Assembly: GCA_900208305.1 (NCBI GenBank) | Contig: OAPG01000001.1 | Coordinates: 992,001-1,056,000, forward strand | Source: Melanopsichium pennsylvanicum | Lineage: Eukaryota; Basidiomycota; Ustilaginomycetes; Ustilaginales | Direction of reading: 5' to 3' | DNA length: 64,000 bases | Part shown: piece by piece, positions 11,678 through 20,665 of the stretch | Layout of the letters: the number at the start of each line of letters is the position of its first letter | Numbering within the stretch: the first letter of the stretch is position 1 | Program-made: the position numbers and the translations under genes | Notes under the pieces: generated by a model | Told to the model about the DNA's origin: nothing | The model's database searches: none | The model's input: only the letters and a program-made list of their open reading frames with translations

Positions 11678-12441
11678 GACGCCGAGTATGTCCAACGAAA
11701 GGACAAAGGTGACTGCGAAACCAGATTGGCGTGGAGGGGGGTGGTGATAAAGGTGAGCATGTAAGTAAAGTAGCAGCGTGGACGGGTTGGATCGTTCCTG
11801 GACATGTGGAAGAGGGGCGATCAACGAGCTTGGTCTAGGTTAGTTCAAAGTCCAGACCAACATTCTGTGGTGGACACTACTCGGCCAGAGTGCTTTATAT
11901 TAACATATTTACAAGACAGACAGAGCCGTGTTGAGTTGTGTGGCCGTGGATCATTGCATGCCGAAGAGAAAAAGGCTCCCTTTCAAGACACACAAAGGCT
12001 TTCGTTACTGTGCCTTTGCACGTCGCTTGCTCTTCCAAAAGACGCGTCCTCGTTGAAAGCTCTCAACCACCAACATTTGCCGAGAAAAAGCTCAGATTTC
12101 CCAGAAGTGAGGCGAGAAGTCGAGATCTAACAATGCGAGGAAAATCCAACAGCCACCTTGCATCTTTCGGCTCTTGGCCTCCACTTCCTTGTAGTCACAC
12201 TGAAACTGTGACACTCTCCGATTTGTGACTGTAAATTTAATGTACTGTTTGCTGACAGTCTGACAGTCATTACACTGCTACTTGTGATTCATCTTGTAAG
12301 CCTTTCCTCTTCCACCTAACCTCGTACCAATCATGACTGAGCCTGCTTTGCTCTAAATCGAAAGCAGTCCTCAACACCTTTGGTCAAGACCACCCTCATC
12401 ATCCAGCATCGTCAGTCTGGGCATTTAAGTTATACGATCTC
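11678..12441. other. Divergent promoter region, GPI14 / SelO
   Basis: A 764-base stretch between two divergent start codons. Short repeated GTGACT/TGACAGT-like words lie at about 12200-12290, including TGACAGTCTGACAGTCATTA. No gene seen. Confidence 0.45.
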
Positions 12442-15003
12442 ATGTCTTGGACGAATCGACTTGGAGCTATTCGCACTCGTTCAACACTTTCCTACCCTTC
12501 TCCCAACGTCACACCTTACCATAAAGGCGCCTTCACCCATCAAGCCTCTTGTAAGGCTCTACACACAACATCAACCGTAGCCAACATGCGTATCAAGCGA
12601 TTCGACATTCTAAATCTGCCGCTCGTGCCGGCCAACGAGCGGCTCACACTAAACCTTCTCCCGGATCCAGTCACGCCAGAGCCACGATCGATCATCTCCG
12701 TTTCGGGCTCCCAGCCTTCTCTCGTGCGCAGATCGCGACCGGTTGGGCAAGGTTCCCACTTCAGTTACCTCTCCACACTTCCTTTGTCCTTCCCATACGA
12801 CTTTCCTCCAGAGCAAGAGGGCGAACAGTCTCTTGGGGAGCGACATCAACAGGATTTGCAACTAAACGACGAGGACGACGCACAGCTCACAGCAGAGCAA
12901 AAGAAGGCAAAAGTTGAAGCAGCGCACAAGAGACGCATGCAGGAAGTTGAGCAAATGCTACAAAGATACGAAGTACAGCCAACCCAAGTTGGGACAGCCG
13001 GTGGCATGGAAGGGTCAGTAAGCAGCGGTTTGACAGGACACATCCCTCCCCATCGTCGTCATCAGCACTTCCCTTCGGCCCGCCTGCTTGGTGTTTCACC
13101 AGCTACTATCCGCGACTGCCTTCCGCACCTCGATGTGGGAGACACCTTCCATTGGATCCAGGATAACAACAAAAGGAACGGTCCCAGTTCTTACAGCTCC
13201 GGCCCTATCGCTGACGCCAGCTCCTCCGGCTCTACACAACCCGAAGTAGCCGCTCGAAAGACATTGAGCGACTTTGTCAGTGGCCGTCTTGTCGGAGCTC
13301 GTATTTCTGGATCCTCCGACCAGCTTGAAAAGGATGAACGAGCCGGCTATGGAACAGCCTACATGCGCCTTCGCGAGAGGCTGATCAAGGGCGAACAGCC
13401 CGAAGAATCTCCTTCCGACCGCACTCTTCGTCGTCTCGAAGAGCTCGAGACAAAACGCACGAATGTCGAGGAGACCGACTACGCCCCTTGGTCTCTCTGC
13501 TATGCTGGCCATCAATTCGGCCAGTGGGCCGGCCAGCTGGGGGATGGACGTGCCATGACGCTGCTAGAAACTAAGAATCCCGAGACAGGGCAACGCTGGG
13601 AGATGCAGCTCAAAGGCGCTGGTAGGACGCCTTACTCTCGCTTCGCCGATGGTCTCGCCACCCTCACCAGTAGTGTGAGAGAGTTTCTCTGCAGTGAAGC
13701 CATGGCAGCACTGGGTATCCCTACCAGCCGTGCTCTCGCAGTCGTTGCCCTTCCCGAGCTCAAGGTCATTCGAGAACGCCTCAATGTGGCTGCCATTACC
13801 ACGCGTCTGTGCGAATCATGGCTGCGCATTGGATCGTTCCAGATCCACAGCTCTCGGGGTGAATGGGAGTCCGTCCGCATCCTCGGAGAGTACGTCTCCC
13901 GTGAGATTTTCAAATTTGAAGACGTCATCAAAGGCGGCGATGTTTCGGAGTCTTCTTCGCAACGACCAGCATGGGTATGTCGCATGGTGACCGAAGTCGC
14001 TAGTCGCAATGCAAAGACCATCGCAATGTGGCAGGTGTACGGGTTTATGCATGGTGTCATGAATACCGACAACATTGCGCTTACTGGTCACACGATCGAT
14101 TACGGTCCGTACGCTTTCATGGACCTGTACGACGATGGGCAGATTTGTAACCATTCCGACGGCGAGGGGAGGTACGCGTACAGGCTTCAGCCTACTATGG
14201 GTGTGTTTGCCATTCGGGAGCTGCTCAACGCGGTGGCGCCTTTGGTGGGCTTCGAGATTGAAAATGGAAGAGCTCCTGCGCCTGGAGAATTGTTGAAAGC
14301 CACTAGTGCCGAGATGGACGAGTGGTCCGAGTTGGCCTCGGATGAATTCTCGCATGAGTTGGAAGGAGTGTTTACCACTACTCTGCTCGAGCAATGGAAG
14401 GATGCGTATCGTGCTCGACTCGGGATCAAGACAGTCGAAAGTGACGACAAGAGTGCCGTCCTCGATCCTCTTGGCGGCGTTCTGACAGATCTTGACTTTT
14501 CCTCAACCTTACGTAGGCTGTGTGAGCTTCCTGCATTCCTAAAAGCCCGCAGCACTAAACTCGACGACCAAGAGAAGTTGAAATCGGATATCAACGTCTT
14601 TCTCCTTGGCGATAGCGACTCGGATCTTGCGCCATGGTACGACCCATCCATCCTCCCCGAGTACATCAGGTCGCAGAAAGAGACGCAAGCCCAAACGTGG
14701 CTCCTTATTTACGCCCGCCGACTTCTTCAAGAAGGTAGGGATGGAGATGAAGTGACCAACGAGATGAAGAGCAAGAATCCGCGTTTTGTGTTGAGAAATT
14801 GGGTAACCAACGAAGTAGCTAAACGGTTGGAAGAGGATAACGATACCGAAGTGCTAAGGCAGGTTTTGGAAATGTCGATCCGACCATTCGACGATTGGGG
14901 ATTGGCTAGGGAGGATAAGTCAGAGGCGGAAATAAAGGAAGAAGAGAGATTGTGCTCTCTTGGTCGACCATTGACGGGAAATCTTCCTTCCTGCTCTTCG
15001 TAG
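12442..15003 (+). CDS. Selenoprotein O-family protein AMPylase (mitochondrial, FMP40-like)
   Basis: Pseudokinase-fold enzyme that transfers AMP from ATP to Ser/Thr/Tyr of mitochondrial proteins, linked to redox homeostasis. Single exon, 853 residues. The first about 50 residues are rich in Arg, Ser, Thr and His with no acidic residue, as expected for a mitochondrial presequence. The block GHQFGQWAGQLGDGRAM begins at about 355, KGAGRTPYSRFADG at about 391, and the metal/catalytic segment HGVMNTDNIAL...DYGPYAFMD spans about 536-560. The final residues are PSCSS, so a Cys sits third from the end where animal SelO carries selenocysteine. A linker of about 80 mostly polar residues follows the presequence. 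Tail-to-tail with the JMJD4-like gene, 59 bases between stops. Confidence 0.92.
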   Translation: MSWTNRLGAIRTRSTLSYPSPNVTPYHKGAFTHQASCKALHTTSTVANMRIKRFDILNLPLVPANERLTLNLLPDPVTPEPRSIISVSGSQPSLVRRSRPVGQGSHFSYLSTLPLSFPYDFPPEQEGEQSLGERHQQDLQLNDEDDAQLTAEQKKAKVEAAHKRRMQEVEQMLQRYEVQPTQVGTAGGMEGSVSSGLTGHIPPHRRHQHFPSARLLGVSPATIRDCLPHLDVGDTFHWIQDNNKRNGPSSYSSGPIADASSSGSTQPEVAARKTLSDFVSGRLVGARISGSSDQLEKDERAGYGTAYMRLRERLIKGEQPEESPSDRTLRRLEELETKRTNVEETDYAPWSLCYAGHQFGQWAGQLGDGRAMTLLETKNPETGQRWEMQLKGAGRTPYSRFADGLATLTSSVREFLCSEAMAALGIPTSRALAVVALPELKVIRERLNVAAITTRLCESWLRIGSFQIHSSRGEWESVRILGEYVSREIFKFEDVIKGGDVSESSSQRPAWVCRMVTEVASRNAKTIAMWQVYGFMHGVMNTDNIALTGHTIDYGPYAFMDLYDDGQICNHSDGEGRYAYRLQPTMGVFAIRELLNAVAPLVGFEIENGRAPAPGELLKATSAEMDEWSELASDEFSHELEGVFTTTLLEQWKDAYRARLGIKTVESDDKSAVLDPLGGVLTDLDFSSTLRRLCELPAFLKARSTKLDDQEKLKSDINVFLLGDSDSDLAPWYDPSILPEYIRSQKETQAQTWLLIYARRLLQEGRDGDEVTNEMKSKNPRFVLRNWVTNEVAKRLEEDNDTEVLRQVLEMSIRPFDDWGLAREDKSEAEIKEEERLCSLGRPLTGNLPSCSS

Positions 15004-15062
15004 AAATTTCATTTCTCGATGTAATATGTACTTGGCACAATATAAAGACAGCGATGGATCAA

Positions 15063-16463
15063 TCAACCCATTGCTTCCAAAAGAGTTTTGCACTTGAGCG
15101 CAGTATGACGTATTTGTGGATCTAACCACCTAGCATCCTTTCTTGCGTCAAACTCGACAACTAACGGCAATAGTCGGTCTCTTATCCATGCATCTCCTGG
15201 CCTCAATCGTGTCTCTGATCGTGTGGCAGGCTTGGTCAGGTTCCAATGAACCATATTCCAAAATGCGTCCCAAGCCCAACCAGCGTCTTTGATCGCCACA
15301 TCTTGGACTAGAGTATAAAACTCTTTTTCCCATCCCTCGACTTGCTCGCCTTGCTTTCCTTTGGACGCTGTTGTGCTTGAAGAGGAACAGCCGTTTTGGA
15401 GCATCTCCTTGACGTCGCATAGAGACTCTTGCACGTGATCCAATTCAGCTACGATGGAATGGTAGAGGGAAGGGAGGTTGACAGAGTTGCACCAATTACG
15501 ATTGATGCTGATGCATTCGGTGAGGTTCTCGACTTGGTGGTACCAGTTGCTGGGGATGAAGATGGTTTCGCCTTGTTTTTGATCGATGATTTGCACTGCT
15601 GACCAGGCCAATTCAAGTCCAGGATACTCCTTCCTCTTACGACATGCTCCTGCATCGCTGTTCTCATTGGATGTGGATATCAGCGAAGAGAGTGTTTGGA
15701 TGTCAAGTACGAGTTCGGATGTATCGATCTTTGGAAATCGTCGCAAATGTGAGATGACCCTAGGTGGGAAAAGATACCATCGTTTACATCCAACCACATT
15801 ACTACTCCATGAATAGCTGGTGTACACATCCCGATGAAGTAATGTTCGTGATCCCTGCGTCCCTGCATAAACAAACCTGAAATCATCCACTATATCATCC
15901 TTGCCTTCTTTCGTACAAGACGCAGAGCAAGGGGAATCGGAAGGGGGAGGGGGAGTGTTGTTCATCCAGTCATCCGCAAATATCTCGGGTACTGTGTAAG
16001 GTTGTGTTGATGTCGGGCAAAGTTGCTTGATGAGGTGCCAATCCTTTATATAAACGCTGTGTACCGTGGGTTCCTTTCCATGCTGATATCGGTGAATAAG
16101 GTCGACTGCATCAGCAATAGTCATTTCAATACGTTCTTCGCAGAGTTTTCCTGGGGATGAGAGATCGGTACGGGTTATGACTACAGGGGCCGTGTGGCTG
16201 CCATATTGGGCTTTGAGGGCATTCCAGTTGATCAGAGCTTTGATTCCACTAGACTCGGCTGAGGAAGACGGACTTGTGATGAGAGCCCATGCTCGAGACT
16301 GTGCGACGGGCCAGTTTGCAATGAGATCGGGTGGAAGGATGCATGGTCGGTTCGGAAGCAGGCAGCTGTTGTGGAATTCGGTATAGTTGGGGGCATGAGA
16401 GAAGTGAATTAGGTTTTCATCTTTACAAGAATCCGATTCAATACTCTGATTCAAGAGGTCCAT
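15063..16463 (-). CDS. JmjC-domain oxygenase, JMJD4-like
   Basis: Predicted Fe(II)/2-oxoglutarate-dependent hydroxylase. Animal JMJD4 hydroxylates a lysine in the NIKS motif of eRF1. Single exon, 466 residues, start ATG at 16463. The iron triad is visible as HRD in LLHRDVYTSYSW (about 212-214) and the distal His in PSNWYHQVENL (about 308). The segments KRWYLFPP and CISINRNWCN match the JMJD4/JMJD6 type of cupin rather than histone-demethylase JmjC proteins. No DNA- or chromatin-binding domain is present. The C-terminal quarter is helical and has no recognised motif. Assignment to the JMJD4 branch is by motif likeness only; the substrate in fungi is inference. Confidence 0.8.
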   Translation of the reverse strand: MDLLNQSIESDSCKDENLIHFSHAPNYTEFHNSCLLPNRPCILPPDLIANWPVAQSRAWALITSPSSSAESSGIKALINWNALKAQYGSHTAPVVITRTDLSSPGKLCEERIEMTIADAVDLIHRYQHGKEPTVHSVYIKDWHLIKQLCPTSTQPYTVPEIFADDWMNNTPPPPSDSPCSASCTKEGKDDIVDDFRFVYAGTQGSRTLLHRDVYTSYSWSSNVVGCKRWYLFPPRVISHLRRFPKIDTSELVLDIQTLSSLISTSNENSDAGACRKRKEYPGLELAWSAVQIIDQKQGETIFIPSNWYHQVENLTECISINRNWCNSVNLPSLYHSIVAELDHVQESLCDVKEMLQNGCSSSSTTASKGKQGEQVEGWEKEFYTLVQDVAIKDAGWAWDAFWNMVHWNLTKPATRSETRLRPGDAWIRDRLLPLVVEFDARKDARWLDPQIRHTALKCKTLLEAMG

Positions 16464-16914
16464 TCCGGCGACCCTGCGCTATAGATTGGTGATATCACAA
16501 GTAGGGTGGTCGTCGGAAGGCAGCAAAGCCGACGCAAAAACGATTGAAGATGGTGTTGGCAGAAGGTTTGCCAAAAAAAAAGGGTCCAAGACTCCACACC
16601 TTCAGCCGGCCCTCGTTTTTTCTTGATTTGGCGAGGTCGGTTCTCGAAACACAACTCAATCATGAACAACAACACCCTCTGATCTTCCAATTGTCATCTA
16701 TCTGGCCATACTGTTTCGCGCATCTGAGGAGCAACGTCCCTCTATATCACGCAGCTAGGTACAAGCACAGTCAGAAACCTAGAGGCAAGTGGTTGGTCTG
16801 TAAAAATACATTTGTTTTCAACTAGCACGATTTGATCGTCCTCGATAAATTTCGACAATGAACTGGTCTACGTTCTATTGAGTAATCCGCGGCTTGCTGG
16901 CAAAGAGGTAGGGC
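16464..16914. other. Intergenic, JMJD4-like promoter and ULP1 3' flank
   Basis: A 451-base stretch without a gene. An A9 run occurs near 16573. Nothing else notable. Confidence 0.4.
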
Positions 16915-19900
16915 TCAATCGAGCAATTGTTTCGCAAAGATCTCGTACACCATCCTCTTCCTCAGATATGGCATATTCTCTTGACTAAAATTCCACTCGT
17001 ACTCTTCGTCATAATCATCATCATCGTCCTCACCCTCAATTCCACCGTTGATGTTCAACCTTCCCGCACCTTCATCCAGACTCTCTCCCTTCCACGTGAT
17101 ACTCGGCCCAGCCAGCGGAATGGGACTGTGCGGATCTCTCCTGCTAATCTGCTCCAATGTCTGCGCAGCGAAAACACCGCAATCAAATCCATTCTCTTGC
17201 TGAGGACTGTCTTCGTTGCCGAAGAGGTTCTTCCACCCACGCAAATCGATCTCTTTTTTCTTCTTGTCCTTGGCCTCTTCAGTGATGTACGTGTGCATGA
17301 GGTTGAAAGCCGCTTCGTTCGAGTGACCTAGAGAGTCGTAGTACTCGAAACGATGCTTGCGCATGTTGATGGCTCCGCAAACCCAATGTGCATTGCCGAG
17401 GTTGATGGGGAAGAGGATGAGGTCCTTGGAGAAAATGTCGATACGGCGAGTCCAGCGCTTGACACCGTCGAATCCTCGACTTTTGAGGTTGGTCCAAAAG
17501 AACGACGAAAAAAAGTGAACACGCCAGAATGCGTCGAGAGATTGATCGTAGGGGCGCGAAATCTTGACTTTGCCATTCTTGCTAACAGTCTTGCCTCTGG
17601 GTGTATCGAAGGAGGCAGCCTTGGATGCCGCCATAGCCGTAGCCTCGGTTCGCCTCTTATCTGCATCGTTGGCACGTTGCAGGATGAGATTGCCATAAAA
17701 GTTGATGACTTCATCGTTGAGCCATTGACCTGGACGAAGCTTTTGAACGTCCTTATCGTCGACCGAGGCGCCCGGAATGTCCGCGATTCTGCCGCGTGTG
17801 CTAAAAACCGCAGTGGCCTTTCGATCCTGCTCGACTTCCAGCTGTTGTGGCAACGGCTTCCTTCCGAGCACGCCCCTTAATCGCTTGGCCTTTGCCCTCT
17901 CTTCCCTCTTGAGTCTCTCCCTCTCCGTCAACTTGACCTGCGGGAGCGGCAGCACCGCCTGAGCATCCTTCTTCTGACGCTCGAGCTTCTGAATGAGCGA
18001 GGTGAGCGAGCCTTCCGCGTCAGCCTTCTGACGATTGTCTGCTGCGATGATTTCCCGAACTGTCAGCGATTTGACGGCTAGGTCATAAATGTGCTTGGGT
18101 TTGAGGATCAACCTTCGTTTTGATGACTGCGTTGCTTGGATCTTCCTCACGGCAATGTCCATTCGACGCTGGAGTGCAACAGTGTTGAAGGACCCGACAA
18201 GTCGAACATGCTGTTTCTGGAAGATTGGGTTGCGTTTGCGATAGATCGAGTCAAAGCTGGTATGATTAGATACGGCTGAGGCCGAAGACATTGAGACATC
18301 GCTGCTCAAAGAGGATCTGCGATTGCGCACAGGCGATGGACGAGTTGGCTGCGGTGTGGAGCTCTGCACAGCCTTGGCACGTTTGGGTGCGAAGAAACGA
18401 CTCTGACGACCGATGCTGCGGATTTCCTCGGTGGCAGACGTGTCTGAAGAAGCGAATCCGTTGAGTGGTGTTGATGATGGGGACTTGGCCGAGCCTTGCA
18501 GCAATTGCCGTGCGTTCTGCGCCATAGGTCCCACCAGAGAGAATCGTGGTCGCGAAGCTCGGGAAGAAATCTGCAACGAGTCCTGATCGGCAAGGGACGG
18601 CAGAGTTGCATCTGAGTTGATCTGAGGTATTGCGTTAATGAGGGAGACATCATTTTCCTTATCTTGATCCCGGTCATCCTCTGAGTCCGAGATGAGGTTG
18701 ATCACTCCTTCGGTGTTGCCCTGCGCCAGCGTTTCCTCCTGCGACAAGGGTATAAGAGCACCCTCTGAGTCCTCTGCGACCACGGAGGCCGGAGCAGAGG
18801 GTGGGTGTCGGTTTTCGAAATCGAGCGATTTTGACCAGTCAAGAAGGCCTTCGACATGCTCGCCTACCTTTGCGTCTGCCATCAATTGGATGTGATCGAC
18901 GTCGGTGTCGGTGCGCAGATGTTTTTCGACACTGTCGATGTCATCATTTGCCGCGTCGTCGAGCTGCGTGTTGTTCGAGGACACGCTGTGTTCTGCGATT
19001 GGTCCGACGATCGAGCACTCGTGCTCGCTTTTGGATTCCGCATCCGAGGCCCCGTCAGGACTCTGCGCAGCCGTCTCGCCATCCACATGCTCAGGATATG
19101 TGTTTGGGACGGCCGTTTCGCTTTCAGCAACGAGTTCGCAAACCTTGGCTTCCGGCTCCACCGTCGCCGTCGCCTCTTCTTTTGCAGCTTCGAGAGCAAC
19201 GTGCTCAGGGGCACGATACTCGTTGAGGTCTTGTGCAGTCGGAATGTTGTTGACTGAGCGGTCTTTCGTGGCAGCAGGTTCCTCATTCATACCTTCAAGC
19301 TTGTTATCCGATCTTGATCCTGGAGGGAAGACGAGAGTTTTCTCAACAACATCCTCTGCATCGCTTTTTATCGCCTGTCCCTGACTTGTATTGTCTGCGA
19401 TCAACATGGTCTCGCTGGGTGCGGCCGCTGCGTCTTCGATCTCTTCAGGCTGCGGTTGCTCGCCAAAAGTACCAGCTGTGTGCAATGCATCCTTCGCAGC
19501 GTCTGTAACTTGTGTGGCAACCGCGTCTCCTCCCGCACTCGCTTCTGCTCGTTCAGATGGAACGTAAGCTCTCATATCTGTATCAGAAGCTGCTGCGGCC
19601 AAAATGCATGTAGACGCAAGATTGGAAGGCGAGTAAGCGTGTTGGATGTGCATCTTAGCAGCTTCCTCGAGCAAGCTCCGTTTATCGGTCATGGGAGCAG
19701 ACGAAGGGGAAGAGGTGGAGACGATGCAAGTACGAGCGAGCGGATCGCGAATTGCACCTTCTTGTGACGGAAGGATGGACCGGGTATTTGAGATCGATGA
19801 GGTTGCTTTTGACGGAGTCAGGTCGACGAAACCGCTTGCTGGCGAGGTGGAGATTTCTTCCATGGGAAGCGCAGCAGACAATGATGATGTCGAGCTCTGA

Positions 19901-20154
19901 GGTGTGGCTGTGAAGTTCAACATAAGACGGGTATCGTTTTGAATGCGGGCATCGAGTCGCTGACGCTTTCGAGGCGAAGGGGTGAAGGGGCCTTTGATGT
20001 AGTTGATCAAGCGCTTGAAGGGCGAAGCGGGCTTGAATGCTGATGCTGATGATGCCGACGCGTTTGAGGAGACTAACGATGCAGACGAGGATGCTGCTGC
20101 ATTTGTTGGGTGTTGCGTAGATTCAAGCGGCTGGCGCCTGCGCTTGTCGGGCAT
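16915..20154 (-). CDS. ULP1: SUMO-specific cysteine protease ULP1
   Basis: C48 peptidase that matures SUMO and removes it from conjugates, typically at the nuclear pore. Single exon, 1079 residues. The catalytic domain occupies about 800-1079. His 923 is in AHWVCG, Asp 940 in YYDSLG, the oxyanion Gln about 986 and the nucleophile Cys 992 in QQENGFDCGVF. WLNDEVINFY at the domain start matches Ulp1 substrate-binding sequence. The first about 750 residues are low-complexity and rich in Ser, Ala and Glu, apart from a basic patch (SPRKRQRLDAR) at about 60-70 that may act as a nuclear localisation signal. An acidic insertion (Glu-Gly-Glu-Asp-rich) lies near residue 1040 inside the C-terminal part. 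Divergent from the ECD-family gene. Confidence 0.93.
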   Translation of the reverse strand: MPDKRRRQPLESTQHPTNAAASSSASLVSSNASASSASAFKPASPFKRLINYIKGPFTPSPRKRQRLDARIQNDTRLMLNFTATPQSSTSSLSAALPMEEISTSPASGFVDLTPSKATSSISNTRSILPSQEGAIRDPLARTCIVSTSSPSSAPMTDKRSLLEEAAKMHIQHAYSPSNLASTCILAAAASDTDMRAYVPSERAEASAGGDAVATQVTDAAKDALHTAGTFGEQPQPEEIEDAAAAPSETMLIADNTSQGQAIKSDAEDVVEKTLVFPPGSRSDNKLEGMNEEPAATKDRSVNNIPTAQDLNEYRAPEHVALEAAKEEATATVEPEAKVCELVAESETAVPNTYPEHVDGETAAQSPDGASDAESKSEHECSIVGPIAEHSVSSNNTQLDDAANDDIDSVEKHLRTDTDVDHIQLMADAKVGEHVEGLLDWSKSLDFENRHPPSAPASVVAEDSEGALIPLSQEETLAQGNTEGVINLISDSEDDRDQDKENDVSLINAIPQINSDATLPSLADQDSLQISSRASRPRFSLVGPMAQNARQLLQGSAKSPSSTPLNGFASSDTSATEEIRSIGRQSRFFAPKRAKAVQSSTPQPTRPSPVRNRRSSLSSDVSMSSASAVSNHTSFDSIYRKRNPIFQKQHVRLVGSFNTVALQRRMDIAVRKIQATQSSKRRLILKPKHIYDLAVKSLTVREIIAADNRQKADAEGSLTSLIQKLERQKKDAQAVLPLPQVKLTERERLKREERAKAKRLRGVLGRKPLPQQLEVEQDRKATAVFSTRGRIADIPGASVDDKDVQKLRPGQWLNDEVINFYGNLILQRANDADKRRTEATAMAASKAASFDTPRGKTVSKNGKVKISRPYDQSLDAFWRVHFFSSFFWTNLKSRGFDGVKRWTRRIDIFSKDLILFPINLGNAHWVCGAINMRKHRFEYYDSLGHSNEAAFNLMHTYITEEAKDKKKKEIDLRGWKNLFGNEDSPQQENGFDCGVFAAQTLEQISRRDPHSPIPLAGPSITWKGESLDEGAGRLNINGGIEGEDDDDDYDEEYEWNFSQENMPYLRKRMVYEIFAKQLLD

Positions 20155-20665
20155 AGCGAATAGCGGTGCGAATGTCGACAGCGGTACACAGAGATGGCTG
20201 GAGCCGAGATGCTGGTGGTGCAGCTCTCGCTAATGCCAACACTTGGATACCAGAGACAGAAGCGCGTAAATCTGTGCTGAGGTCGAGATTCTTGGCCAAA
20301 AAGGGTCGGTTTAGATTGCGGTACAAGGGACGCTGAGTATCAGCTGAGGAAACAGAGATTGACGACGAGGAAGAGCAAAGGTCTCAATTGGTGACAAAGT
20401 TGAACCACGAGTTACACAACGCGCTTGCAGAATGCAGAATGCAGAATGCGGAATACGGAATTCGGGAATTTTAATTCGTTCTTCCGCCTATGGCTTTCAA
20501 AAAAAATAAAAAAGGAAAAGAAAAAGAAAAAACCAGTATACAAAAATTGGCGACGAAAAGCCAAGAAAATTTTAGCAAATGTGGAGGAAAACTGAGCCTT
20601 GTTCAACACTGCAGTAACTATCACAACACCCTCACCTCCTCGTCATACTACCACCACAAACACTT
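20155..20665. promoter_or_regulatory. Shared divergent promoter, ULP1 / ecdysoneless
   Basis: A 511-base stretch between two divergent ATGs, so both promoters must lie here or overlap the 5' ends. It holds a tandem heptamer at 20427-20454 and A-rich DNA just before the + gene. Which motifs matter cannot be read from sequence alone. Confidence 0.5.
20427..20454. repeat. Tandem heptamer GCAGAAT, four units
   Basis: Three exact copies of GCAGAAT followed by one copy with a single change (GCGGAAT). It lies in the ULP1/ECD divergent promoter. Confidence 0.9.
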
